A DNA stretch of 64,000 bases from positions 54,347,899-54,411,898 of the forward strand of contig CM035163.1 of the NCBI GenBank assembly GCA_020205615.1. Direction: 5' to 3'. Below, piece after piece: positions 1 to 11,200 of this stretch. Position 1 is the stretch's first letter; the number at the start of each line of letters is the position of its first letter. The translations under genes and the position numbers were made by a program. The DNA comes from Panax quinquefolius. Taxonomy: Eukaryota; Streptophyta; Magnoliopsida; Apiales; Araliaceae. The notes under the pieces were generated by a model, which was given only the letters and a program-made list of their open reading frames with translations, did not search any database and was not told where the DNA came from.

Positions 1-957
1 TATGTGAATGCTTCAACAGGCATGAAAGATTTTGTCAAGACTCAGAAGGCTATTGAAAAACAATTCAACAGAGAGAGAAAGGCTGATTATGTAACAAAGC
101 ATCGAAAACGTAGTTTGGTTTTAGGAACATCGTTGGAAGTACATGCTTCTGAATGTTATACAAAAGAGATGTTTAGACGTTTTCAAAAAGAGCTCGTGGA
201 TTCTTTTAAGTATAACATCAAAAAAGTTAGTGAGCTGTGCATTATTGATGCAAAGGTCTATGCAGTGTACATGGAAGATGCAATTGAAAATAGTCGGAGA
301 TATCGGCAAGTTGTCAATAATTGTCAGGGGGGTCGATAACATGTACTTGTCAAATGTTCTCACATTTTGGTCAGATTTGCAGACACATACTGAGATTCTT
401 AAGCTTCAAGAGTATTGCACGAATACATGATCGTTCCTCGATGGACAAGAGATGCTAATAGGAGTAATGGTGAAGAGGAAATGGTTTCTCCGATGAGTGC
501 AGACTTAGAAAAAAAACCAATCAATGCGGTACAATCGTTTGATGAGTGATTTTCAAGAGTTAGCTAGTAAAGTGGCTTGCTCAGTTAGAGGCTACAAGGC
601 AATACTACAACAAAATGCAAGGGGAAAAGCCCTTATTGATCAATATGACCCGGATGAGATAGACATACTAGACGATGATAATGACCGCGCAGAGTTACAT
701 GCAGCTCAGAATATGGGATTGCAAGATGATGATGATGATGAAGAGTATAAGGTTGATGAGGAAGAACAAGAGTATTTGCCACCAATTGCTTCTCAGACAA
801 AGGGTCGGAAAAGACTATCAAGATTAAAAAGTGCCCTTGAAAGATTTGTGGGTAGTAAGTCTCACCGAAAATGTGCAATATGTGGATTTGAAACTAACCA
901 TGACAAGCGCAATCATTATAGGGTGTTAGGACTTCCTAGACCTAAAGATAATTAATG
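1..957 (+). pseudogene. FAR1-related (FRS/MULE transposase-derived) protein, C-terminal part, frameshifted
   Basis: Enters from the left edge. Residues from about base 4 to 333 match the stretch after the MULE transposase core of FAR1/FRS proteins (an aromatic VNxxTGMKDFV start, then a YTKEMFRRFQKEL motif). A SWIM zinc finger (C-x-C...C-x-H) follows at about 342-390 in another frame: TCTCQ, then ICRHIL. Further pieces lie in a third frame at 427-520 and a fourth segment at 524-955, which ends in an acidic run and a C-x2-C...NHDKRNH finger typical of FRS C-termini. At least three frame changes separate recognisable pieces, so this is a decayed copy. FAR1/FRS proteins are transcription factors derived from Mutator-like transposases; whether this was a host FRS gene or a MULE transposase is open because the N-terminal half is outside the window. 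Confidence 0.75.
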
Positions 958-1203
958 TCTCGTTATGTGTTTATTTGGAATTTACCAGTGTTTTTGTTCT
1001 TGAGTGATTATGGAGATGTAATTTAATTAGAATGTTGAAATGTTTGTTTTGTAATCAGAATGTTGAATCATTTGTAATTTAATTAGAATGTTGGAATGTT
1101 TGTATTTTTCTGGACTCCATGTAAATGTTTGCATGTTACTGCTGAGGGTGTGATGCCAATGATTTCCCGGTTGTTGGCCATAAGGGTTTTGTGCTAAATG
1201 CCT

Positions 1204-1284
1204 GTATGCTGGCCGCTAGAGGGAGTAGCGGCCAGCACTTTTCTAAAAAGTGTTGGCCGCTACTCCCTCTAGCGGCCACCATAC
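1204..1284. repeat. 81-bp near-perfect hairpin built from a palindromic GGCCGCTA...TAGCGGCC motif
   Basis: Two arms of about 39 bases (1204-1242 and 1246-1284) are inverted copies of each other. Each arm itself holds a palindromic 23-base block, GGCCGCTA, seven bases, TAGCGGCC, so the locus has two levels of dyad symmetry. The same block recurs at 5909-6052, on the far side of the PMD-Ulp1 gene. Confidence 0.85.
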
Positions 1285-1496
1285 AAGCATTTGGCACCAG
1301 TTGACAAGCAGGATACCAACCCATACCTGTTAAACAACTTAATCACCAACATGCAAACAATATATATAACAAATTAACCAATTAAAACACATGATCAATA
1401 CCAAAATCACCCAATGAAATACCAACATTAGTTAAAATATCTTTCATCCAATCCATATAAAATATTACTAAAATATTACATGTTCAAGATTAACCT

Positions 1497-3830
1497 CTAA
1501 ATAATTTGGTCTTTCGGTATTTCTCTAGCCTTACATTTGAACAATTCATAAGCTATTCTATACCTAAAGGCGATACATCATCCATTGACCATTTTTTTCT
1601 TTGCTAAGGTCGATATTGCCTCGCAGCGAGGTAGTCAACATACTTGCAAACAAATATGCCGCAATCGTAATAATTGTCCTGCATAGGTCGAGCCTTTGTT
1701 GTCTGCACCTTTGGGGGTGTACGAGGCCAATCACCGAACGGGTTACCCATTCGCAATATCAACGGTATCAATTGGGGAAAAAACACCTTTACCCCACTGT
1801 GGTTGTAGTGTTTTAAGCAATTAGCTACTGTGCTTTTAAAATATTAAATTAGCCCACTGTACTTTTTAAAAATGTTCAATCAAGCAATTCCGTCCAATTT
1901 TGCTAACGGACGTTAAAAAGTTGGGGGGAAAAAGCACCTTTACCTCAATGTGTTTTTAAAATATTCAATTAGCCCACTGTAATTTTTAAAAATGTTCAAT
2001 CAAGCAATTCCGTCCAATTTTGCTCACGGACGTTAAAAAATTGGGCCAATTTTCCTACGTGGCTTTAAAAAATAAAATACAAATGACGTCCGTGAGCAAA
2101 ATTGACCCAATTTGTATTTTATTTTTTTAACGGGGATGAATAATATAAGAATTGAATGTAAAAATATTATTTAATACTAATATTTATGTCATGTACGTAA
2201 TTTAAGAGAATATTGGTTAAAATTTAATTAGAAATTACCAAAACTAAAAACCACAACATCACGACATATGTAACAAAATACTAATAAATTATATAAAATA
2301 AATTTTTATCTAATAATCATATACTACATAATTTAAGAAAAAATTAAGAAATTTAAATTTTATTATTATCATTTATCATAATAAAACATTGTTATTGATC
2401 ATATTGGATATGTTAATAAAATTTAAATCTTTAAATACTCTTAAATTACGTACATGACATAAATATTAGTATTAAATAATATTTTTACATTCAATTCTTA
2501 TATTATTCATCCCCATTTAAATAATATTAAATAATACAAATGACGTCTGTGAGCAAAATTGGCCCAATTTGTATTTTATTTTTTAAAGCCACGTAGGAAA
2601 ATTGACCCAATTTTTTAACGTCCGTGAGTAAAATTGGGCGGAATTGCTTAATTGAACATTTTTAAAAAGTACAGTGGGCTAATTGAATATTTTAAAAGCA
2701 CAGTGGGATAAAAGTGCTTTTTCCCCCCAATTTTTTAACGTTCGTTAGCAAAATTGGACGGAATTGCTTGATTGAACATTTTTAAAAAGTACAGTGGGCT
2801 AATTGAATATTTTAAAAGTAAAACGGTGGCTAATCGCTAAAAAACACTACAACCACAAGTGGGTAAAGGTGCTTTTTTCCGTATCAATCAGATCACAATA
2901 ACAATAACGATAAAGAGTAACGTATATATATATATGGGAAACTAAGCGATCAGATTAAAAACAAAATGTCACGTACCGCGACATCGATGTAATCTTTGTA
3001 CATTTCGGATAACTTCATGAGCGGTTTGTCATTATATAGCGGGTCGAGAATAGAAACCTTCCATGTTGAGACCAAAAAGGTTAACAATATGAAATGACTG
3101 TTACTTGGGATACATATAGGCATGAAGATAAAGTCGCACTGATGTATCGGCGGTCCCACTTGAGGTGTCGCATATGACTGGCAGAAAAGATCACGAATTT
3201 GTTCCCCAGTTGACAAGGCACCTTTTCCCAAGTGCATGAAAAAGGAGGGCATGAAGCCAAATTTTGCCCATCTCTGTATTCCCTCGTTCTGATATTTGGC
3301 TTCCTGATCCTGCAGAAGGCACATATATGTGTCCATCACATGCTCGTATATCGAAATTCCGGGTTGCAAAGAATTCATATCTTGGTGAGTCAACGTGTAC
3401 CAAAGTTGAGGGTGCAAAATGGGAAATTGAAGATGATTGGGGGGAGTTGGGGAGAAGAAGTTCTCGTTGATCATTCCTATATTTGGCCCACGAAGTCTTT
3501 TTGTTATAGACCCTTTAGGTCCATATGCTTCTACTGGAACATCATTGCCAATAAACGAAGAACCACCCTCGTACGTAAGCTGAGTAACTTGGGACAATTA
3601 CAAGTAGCCTGGGTGGTAGGGATGTATACATCGACCTCAAGTGCAGGGGTGGGCCTCTCTGTCTGTTCACCCCACATATACTCCTCCCCCCCACCCCTGA
3701 CATCCGCATCATACAACTCATATAGTTGATCCCAACCCTCTTTCATGTGATTGTATTCGGGAGGAAAGTCTTGCTTGAACTTGAAAATTTTGTCGAGAAG
3801 AGATTTTGCGCCCTCAATCTATGCAAAAAA
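1497..3830 (-). pseudogene. Ulp1/C48-type cysteine protease part of a PMD-Ulp1 transposon-type gene, decayed
   Basis: Three pieces on the minus strand. An exon from about 3820 to 3600 opens after an AG and reads IEGAKSLLDKIFKFKQ. After a frame change a second piece (3597-2977) carries the protease His region (NSHFILLTF) and Asp (SILDPLYN). It ends at a good splice donor, GTACGT, at 2976. The Cys piece (1772-1604) reads MQDNYYDCGIFVCKYVDYL, giving the oxyanion Gln and catalytic Cys of family C48; a short tail in another frame (FRYRIAYELFKCKARE) ends at a TAG at 1497-1499. Ulp1-type proteases cleave SUMO from proteins, and plant transposons often carry such domains. A 1.1-kb transposon (1773-2880) lies between the His/Asp and Cys exons. 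The frame changes argue against a working enzyme. The exact acceptor of the Cys exon is not certain. Confidence 0.8.
1773..2880. mobile_element. Foldback hAT-like non-autonomous transposon, 8-bp TSD GTATCAAT
   Basis: The 1,108-base element is flanked by perfect 8-base direct repeats GTATCAAT (1765-1772 and 2881-2888), the TSD size of hAT elements. Its ends are inverted copies (GGGGAAAAAACACCTTTACC and the complement of GGTAAAGGTGCTTTTTTCC). Inverted symmetry extends several hundred bases inward, to about 2210 on the left and 2440 on the right. The terminal 140-150 bases are duplicated in tandem on both arms (second units near 1920-2050 and 2600-2740). It carries no ORF. It interrupts the Ulp1 gene between its catalytic exons. 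Confidence 0.85.
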
Positions 3831-4037
3831 TAACATAAAATAAGAAAACAAACAAAATAAATTAGTATCGAAGAATACAGTAGATTACATCAAATAAAGA
3901 AGCAATATATTATATTTATTGAATAATTTGTAAAACTTTAACTTGCTTACCATGCTAACCATACGATGTTGAATATATACAGAACGAGGCTCGTAGGTAG
4001 TGTTGGAATCTCCTTCGCGTTAAGGGCGGTGCAAGTG

Positions 4038-5320
4038 TCATCGGGTAATTTTTTTGTACCACTTGAAGTATGTATCCATAGGGATAGTTTTCGCAACCTC
4101 ATGAACTTCTCCCTCGAAACTTTCCATATATAGCTCCCACTCATCAATGTATTTTCTTCTCTTTTGTATGTAATCTGGTGGCTCAAATGACTGTTCTATG
4201 GGTTGTCTCAAAGCATCATTTCTCTCAGCTGGGGACGGAATGCCTTGGATATACCCATATTGCCTCATTACCGGTCGGGCATTTGATACTCGACAATATC
4301 AAAATGAATCAATGGGACCTGACCGGATCCTGCCAATCTAGCCTCATAGTTATAGTACCTCCAATCATCATCCCATCGCTGGTATGGCTGCCATACTACC
4401 TCTCACTGAGGTTGCCTATCAAATTCGACCCGGTAGAAAGATAGATGGTGATGGGGATCGTTTCGCCTATCACCATATTGATGTTTGGCGGAGTACGCCC
4501 ATGTTGAAGCTCTAGGGACCCAAGAATTTGGCCTAGGGTTAGGCCTTCCAACCAAAAAACGCTCGTATGCCCAAATTTGTAACAAGGTCACACAACCATT
4601 GACATAATTACTCTCTTTCATAGATGTCGTATACGGACCCGATATAAATATGACAAACACGCGGCACCCCATGCATATGTGGCGATCTTATTTGAATCAT
4701 AAATAAAATACATGTACCTAGGGTGTATGATTTTTTGACCTCAAGGAAATAACCCCCTCCCCCTCATAGCCAAAGGACATGTGCCTTTGTATACATACCA
4801 ACCACATCTCTACTGCATTGTCTGGACACTTGGAAAATTTTTTATGTAACCAAACTAAAGAAATATCACGTCTTTTTTTGACATTATTCCATTCCCCAGC
4901 CCATTCATCCCTAAAGATTTCCCTAAAATAACTTAATGGAGCATCAAATGAAGGACAAGTTAAGGGCTTATCCAATACTGGCAAACGAAAAATGAAATGG
5001 ACATCCTCCAATGTTATTGTTATTTCACCACATTTCATATAAAATGTATTTGTCTCTTGCCGCCATCTCTCAATCAAAGCAGATATAAGGCTGACATCTG
5101 TTCTGGTTACTACTGCCGGATAACTAAACCCCCTAAACCCCCACGTCTCTAATAATTTTTTTTGTTGGCTGGTAAGTTCCAATTTATCATATATAATTGA
5201 AGTAGATTGGCTTGACATCAGTGTACCCCTTTCAATCCCATTCCACACATCCTCCGATACATGCTTTTCTTGAGCATAAAGGATACTGCGATCAATGGGT
5301 CCAGGCAGCCAATTGTCCAT
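4038..5320 (-). pseudogene. Plant mobile domain (PMD) part of the PMD-Ulp1 gene, frameshifted
   Basis: The piece from 5320 to 4718 begins with a Met and holds the PMD core: a WGFRGFSYP stretch, ERWRQETNTFYMKCGE, then ITLEDVHFIFRLPV. After a frame change at about 4720 the next PMD block (IATYAWGAACLSYLYR) follows. After another change, GGCVTLLQ-type sequence appears as NGCVTLLQIWAYERF with GRPNPRP (4672-4406). A TGA at 4403-4405 interrupts the C-terminal block (VVWQPYQRW), which leads into a frame change and the piece at 4268-4038. PMD proteins include Arabidopsis MAIN and MAIL1 and related transposon-encoded proteins; fusions of PMD with other domains occur in plant mobile elements. The adjacent C48 protease on the same strand, with spaced introns, suggests one gene. 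The order PMD then Ulp1 is seen directly; the fused transcript is inferred. Confidence 0.8.
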
Positions 5321-5908
5321 ATTTACCTACAAATATCAATAACAATAAAACTTCATTCAATGTCTAAATAAATAATTGACCAAAAATAATACAAAACAAC
5401 AACGATAATACAAAAATAATGCAAGTGTATTTACATTTTATAACATGACAATTTTTGCGAGAAATAACCAACAACAACAATAAAACATTTAACACAATTT
5501 ATGCATATATAATACTAAAAAAATATACATACTAATATTTTATATATAGAAAATACCCAATTTATACACATAATTTGTATACATAGACGTATACCTACCA
5601 CCCAATTTGCATACATACATATAATAATACTAAATTTATCACTTATATACCATGCTTTAATATAGCAATAATTTTTAAGATATTTAGCAAAATACTATCA
5701 TTCAATGTCTATTTTGTTTCTAAAGATATTTACAAAAGCATATTAGGTTGAAAGACACTTACTTTACCAGTTGAAGTTGAGATTGATGGGCCAAATTCGA
5801 AGCTAGCAGCAAACCCTTTTCCTTCTCTTTGTGCAGCGCCGTCTCTCTGTAGCAGCAAACTGCAAACGCAAGCAGTATACAAGACTTGGTTTAGATCTGG
5901 GAAACGCT
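5321..5908. other. A+T-rich gap upstream of the PMD-Ulp1 gene
   Basis: No gene recognised. The sequence is A+T-rich and may hold the promoter and 5' UTR of the minus-strand PMD-Ulp1 gene, but no clear TATA box or splice signals decide this. Confidence 0.4.
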
Positions 5909-6052
5909 TGGCCGCTACTCCCTTTAGCGGCTGGACCAAATTCCCTTACATCCCACGATTTTTAAAATCCTCTCTGTTTGGTCAAGTAGAGAGAGTAGCG
6001 GCTACCAAAACGTCGTCGTTTTGGTGGCCGTTACTCCCTCTAGCAGTAAAAC
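5909..6052. repeat. Diverged copies of the GGCCGCTA/TAGCGGCC palindromic motif
   Basis: The motif seen in the hairpin at 1204-1284 recurs here three times: near-complete at 5911-5934 (GGCCGCTACTCCCTTTAGCG), a half-site at 5990-6005 (GAGAGAGTAGCGGCTA), and another at about 6028-6048 (GGCCGTTACTCCCTCTAGC). A small inverted repeat with AAACGTCGTCGTTTT at 6008-6022 lies between. Copies on both sides of the PMD-Ulp1 gene would fit subterminal transposase-binding repeats of one transposon. Confidence 0.6.
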
Positions 6053-6142
6053 TCATCTCGACCATTAACTCTAATTTTAGACTCTTTGGATGAGCGTTAG
6101 TTAAAAACAAATTCTAATAGCTAATGTATTCTATGGATCATT

Positions 6143-6149
<7 letters not shown>

Positions 6150-6175
<26 letters not shown>
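6150..6175. repeat. (TA)n microsatellite
   Basis: A plain run of TA dinucleotides, followed by a second short TA tract near 6182-6191. Confidence 0.9.
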
Positions 6176-6176
<1 letters not shown>

Positions 6177-6191
6177 CCTTTATATATATAT

Positions 6192-6833
6192 TAAAGCAGT
6201 AAACTAGCACAGATCTGAGAAGATCTTACAATATGACGCGAGATTTGCAAATAAACGGCTGAAAGCTTGCTAGAACTTGATTTCAACCGGTGAAAAGTTG
6301 ATATAACAGAGTTTATATGTATATAAGTTCACTCTCTAGAACCGAACTCTCTCTAGAACGCTTTCTCTCTAGCTTCCTCTCTCCTCCTAAATGAGCTGCA
6401 AACTCGTCCATTTATAGATGAAAAAGGGGAGCCCGCAGTTCATCGGAGGCAGCCAAGTAGACCTACTGGCAGATTTTAAAGTGGGTCCCCACTTGCTCGA
6501 TTTTCGTCTCGTGAAGTCAGGTTTTCATGTTGCACTCTCAATTCGAGAGGAGTTAGAAGACGTGCCATATCATTCCGAAAAGCTCTTTCCGATAGCTTCA
6601 CAATGGTATATTATTTACCCAATTCTGAGTTCAGGAAGGTAGAGAAAAAGGGGAAAAACTATCCCTAGGCAGATGCCAGCTAGCCATTCGCCTTGCTGTG
6701 CGCTGGGAAACTTGTTCCTTTCAATCCGGGAATAGTTGGGAGATCTGCCATACCATTCCGGAAAGCTGTTTTAGAGGACTATGAAATGACATCAGGCTTG
6801 ACCATTTTTGAATCTGGGAAGATGGGTCGATGA
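6192..6833. other. Stretch without a recognised gene
   Basis: Contains pyrimidine-rich TCTCTCTAG repeats at 6331-6390 and duplicated wording around GCCATATCATTCCGAAAAGC (6561) and GCCATACCATTCCGGAAAGC (6747), suggesting an old repeat. The short ORF at 6418-6642 has no recognisable family and is not called a gene. Confidence 0.4.
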
Positions 6834-7143
6834 CTAGAACATCTTCTTCAAGTATCCTAAGGTAGTCCGTGGAGTTGTCTTGCATAGTTTGCACTTGGGA
6901 TTGCTGCGGTGGTTCTTTGTGAGCCTATCCTCAGTCAGATGATTGTGTTCTATGTTGTGTTTGGCAAAATGACATTTTTGCCCTCCCGGGGTTGTCTCCG
7001 GGGTATAAGCTGTGATGATGTCTCCCCTCGGGGTTGTCTCCGGGGTTTGATTTGATGTCTCACGGGTCTGTCTCCGTGGTTTGATGTTGTAATCCTCCAG
7101 GGCCGTCACCGAAGTGGAAAAAGACACTTTTGCCCTCCTGCAT
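6834..7143 (-). mobile_element. Fragment related to the LTR at 46990-49533
   Basis: On the minus strand this holds repeated short phrases of the form CCCCGGAGACAACCCCGAG followed by GAGGGCAAAA-TCAT. They match in arrangement the GAGATAACCCC phrases and GAGGGGCAAAATCATCAT at 47040-47450. It is taken as a diverged piece of the same LTR family in the opposite orientation. Borders are approximate. Confidence 0.5.
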
Positions 7144-7239
7144 GGTTAGTAACAAGAAAATGAAATCTCGAGTGCCTACATACATAAATCACATTATAAT
7201 AAAAATTCTAAATAATAAATATAACTAATCTCTTCTTTG

Positions 7240-8102
7240 TTTTTGACTTGGAGTCCCCATCAGTTGAGATCTTTTGTTGAGCTATTCATCCCTTTGAATC
7301 AGAGAAGTGTGAGTTCTCTTATGTGTTGTGTTATACTTACTGAGCTATCTTATGCTCATTCTTGCAAATATGTTTCATTTGCAGTTAAGGAAATATTAAC
7401 AGAATTGTTTGGCAGTAGAACGGGAAAATTAAAGAGTACATAATTGGTCTTCTTTATTTGTAATAGAAAAAGTTGTAATAACTTTGGAGATTTAATTAAA
7501 AGAGTTGGGAATTATTATAAAAATGTATAGTGTACTTTACATTTAAGCTAGTAGATGTAGAAGTCATTTAACTATGCTAGATTAACATTATTGACAATGT
7601 CTAAAAAGTTTTGTCGAGGAAATGAGTTGTCTAATTGAGCACCGCTTTAACAGAAAGCTCCCTCTTTCCTGGGAACTGACTGGTTGCTAATATTGAAAGT
7701 CTAGGATAGATAAATGGTGATAAAGTTGAGAAGAAGGGTTTAGTGTTGGATTGGAGTTATGGAATACTCAAGAGGAGAGTAGGGTTGGAGGAGTTGCATA
7801 TTTAATGCATTAGAATAAGTTGTAATTTTTATGATTTTGAGATGTAAACGAAAATTGTAAAGTTTACGATTCTGGAATAAAGAGTATGATGTTAAGTTTT
7901 TAATTAAATGAGTTTTTATCAAGTATAATATTAGTGAATATTAAGGAAAGATGTGCGATTCAGGGATGGAGGTAACAAATTGATGTAATGCCTGTAAATA
8001 GACTAGTTAAACCAATAGAATTATTGGTAGATATAATAGCCGAAGTTGTGTTGTTAGCACCAAATCAGGGGCTCAAAGAGACCCGGATTTGGGGGTGTGA
8101 CA
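7240..8102 (+). mobile_element. Truncated LTR, 3' half, of a chromovirus-type gypsy element
   Basis: The right end, GGATTTGGGGGTGTGACA, resembles the 3' end of the LTRs at 22856-34991 and 40862-43881 read on the minus strand (GGATTTGGGGGTGTCACA). Near 7345 a GCTCATTCTTGCAA phrase matches the GCTCACTCTTGCAA found some 350 bases from the end in those LTRs, at a larger distance here. The 5' half of the LTR is absent or unrecognisable. It lies 180 bases upstream of the first visible exon of the BAG6-like gene and so in its upstream intron. Confidence 0.6.
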
Positions 8103-8283
8103 AAAACCATGAAGGTAGTCTCACTCAGGTTATTGTTTGGTTGGGTTTTTGAATAGACCTAGTGGTGAGGTCTTGGACCAACAATTCAAGCTTGTTAGAT
8201 GCATTGTTATCTTGCTTAATTAGAGTTTCAGAATGCTACTTGTATATCTGGAAAAATTATTCATATTCTATAAATTCTGGTAG

Positions 8284-11200
8284 GCTCCTGGTTTAGAAAG
8301 ATTTTCAAGAACAACTGGTCCTGCTGGGTCGAGAAATTATAGCAGACAGCAACCTAACCAGGATGCTACAAGGAGTGGTTTTCCATATCCAGCTGCCTTT
8401 TCTCTGGACTCTATGCAGCCTCCGGTAAAACCCTGTTCTCATTGCGTTCTTCACTAAGCTTCGTTACTTAGTTTTTGTGAATTGTAATTGTATAATCTGA
8501 TACAGAATTACATTATCATCCTCGTACTGTAAGAACTTTTATGTCCGAGAATACCATGTAAACAAACGGAGTTCCTGAAGTTTGTTGTGGGGTGCTAATG
8601 GCTTCATATGTTTCTTTGTTGAAGTTGATTATAACATCTTCACGTTTATGTTGCAGGTAATCCCTGATTCGTTGACAACTTTGTCCCAGTATTTGAGCCA
8701 TATGAGGCAAGAATTGAGTGCCAATGGTCAGGAATATCCTCTATTGTTGACCTTGTTAATACTATGATTATTTGCAATTTCAAGAATTTAACTGAGTTGT
8801 TTGATTTTGGACTTGGTAGCCGGAGATCAGAGCAATCCTTCTCAAGATGCAGTTGGTCAGGATAGTGATGGACAAAATCCAGATGTTGTGTCAGGTTCTG
8901 CTGCCAGGCATAGAGGGCTACCAACACCAGCATCCTTGGCAGAAGTTATGCTGTCTACAAGACAATTCCTTAATGAACAAGCTGGAGAATGTTTATTGGT
9001 ATGGCCTTTTACTCTCAAAAATAGTTTCTTCAGATTATTATAATATGCTAAATGCTAATTTGAACAGTGTTTGAAAGAGCTTCTCCAAAATATGAACTAT
9101 GATTTATTGAGCTTGCAAACAATTTTTTTCTTCTTTTCACATTGCATTTGTTATCCTTACCCACTTGTTAATCGATTACAATTAATATTGCCGCCATTTG
9201 CTAAACATAAAAAGAGAACAACATCATTTGCTACTTTTTAGGACTTAAAGTTTAAATTTGCATCTTGAGACTGATGGTCGCCTCCCTTCATAAAGTTGAA
9301 ACATAAATTTTTTAATTCCTTTACACCTTCCCTTCCAAGTTTGTGGACAAATAGAAAATAAAACAGAGAATAGAAATTTGGGTTTATCACAAGCATCTTC
9401 TTGTACATACTCAAGCACTAGAAGTATAGATTGTTATAAGATTGGGGAAAGGGGTTTCTGGCAGAAAAGCTGTTTTTGAGGCTAGATTTCCCTTGCCACA
9501 TCCACGGAAATATGCCTACCAGTGTGGTTTTGCTTGATGGTAGAGGTCTCTAGTTATCATGACCATAGAAATGTGATGGCACAGTATCATTGAATTTAAA
9601 ATCTATTCCATATCCCATGTTCATATTTTTAATTGTAAATACCTTATGGAAATGTTATTTTACCCTTCTGCAGCAACTTACAAGGCAAATAGAGGACCAT
9701 GCAAGTGTGACTGATCCTGTGGCACGGATTAGAATTCAATCCAATGCTATGAGAATAGGAACTCTTTTACAAAACTTGGGTGCTTTGCTACTTGAGCTTG
9801 GTCGTACAACCATGACACTTCGGGTCGGCCAAACACCGGTGTGTTTAGTTCCCCCACCCCTTTTTATGTAGGGCTTCAATGGGATTTGGAATCTATCATG
9901 TGTGCATTGGAGTGGTTCTGTTTCTATTTTTGTGTGGTCGGGGAAGGAAGCATATGCAAAAAATTAGATTAGATAACCATAAACAACAATTTTGATTCAT
10001 TTCTTTGTCAGGCTGATGCTGTTGTTAATGCTGGACCTGCTGTGTTCATATCTACATCTGGTCCGAATCCTATAATGGTTCAGGTATTATTATAAATCAA
10101 AGTTCTATGTTTGTTTGCTAAAACATATTTACTGTTTAGGTTTTCCTTTTCTTCTATGTTTCCCATGTCTCCTATCTGAACTGTGGCAGCCACTTCCATT
10201 TCAACCTGGAGCAAGTTTTGGGGCAATTCCTGAGGGAACTGTACAACCTGGACCTGGGCTATCTAGTGGATCTGTTGGTTCTTCTGGTTTTCTTCCAAGG
10301 AACATTGATATCAGAATACGAACAGGTATGGTTGTTTTTCTAGTCTAGAGTTCTTCCTTTTGCTGGTTACAAACCTTGCATTACTTTGAGCCTAACAAGT
10401 AACAAGCATTATCATAAAACCACTCATCCAATGCTGACGCTGGTCAATGCGGATCCTCCCCATATTCGATGTTGTTTGTATTTCTCTATTATGGGCTCCA
10501 TCGTTATTTTTTGGGGTCATGTTTAAGTCAGGGTTGTAAGGGAAGAAGCATGTTAGACTCTTAGAATCACTTGGATCACTTCAATTATGTAATACTAATG
10601 GATATGCAATATGTGCTCGAGGGACCTTTCTGCATATTTCCCTTTTGTTTTGGGTCAATGTTTCGAAAGAATATTAGAGTGAATCCTATCTGTTCACTTT
10701 ATATTGGGTTTCTACCAACCAAATATGGTTCCATACTTTTCTGCTTGGCCCTCCATGTGCAAAGTTCCTAATTATTTTATGTGTCATTTCCTCTTATTTG
10801 TGATACTTGATTCCGTCTTATATTTCATGGTTGTCAATAACTATTAGGTTCAGTAATGCATTCATCTGTTGCAAATCCAAGGGAGCCTGTTGGACAGCCT
10901 ATAGGGCAAACCAATCCAGCAGCTCCTGGAAATGAAAATTCTGCTCAGCCAGCCACTGTAGGAGCCGCTGGAAGTTCACCTTCCATTAGAAGGTCTGAAG
11001 TGCGGGTAGTACCTCTCAGAACTGTCGTAACTGCCGTTCCTGCTTCTGGTGGTAGTGCGCCCTCTAATTCATCTCCTGGTTCTATGGGGTTATTCTATCC
11101 GGTTCTTGCAAGAGTTCAGCATGCAAATCCTGGAAATTTAGATAGTACTAGAGGTCATGCCTCTGATGAACCTCCCCCTCATGTTGTTGATATTGCACAA

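Noticed and set aside
6418..6642. 74-codon ORF after a leader-like CT-rich stretch
   Set aside because: No homology recognised and the neighbouring sequence looks repetitive.
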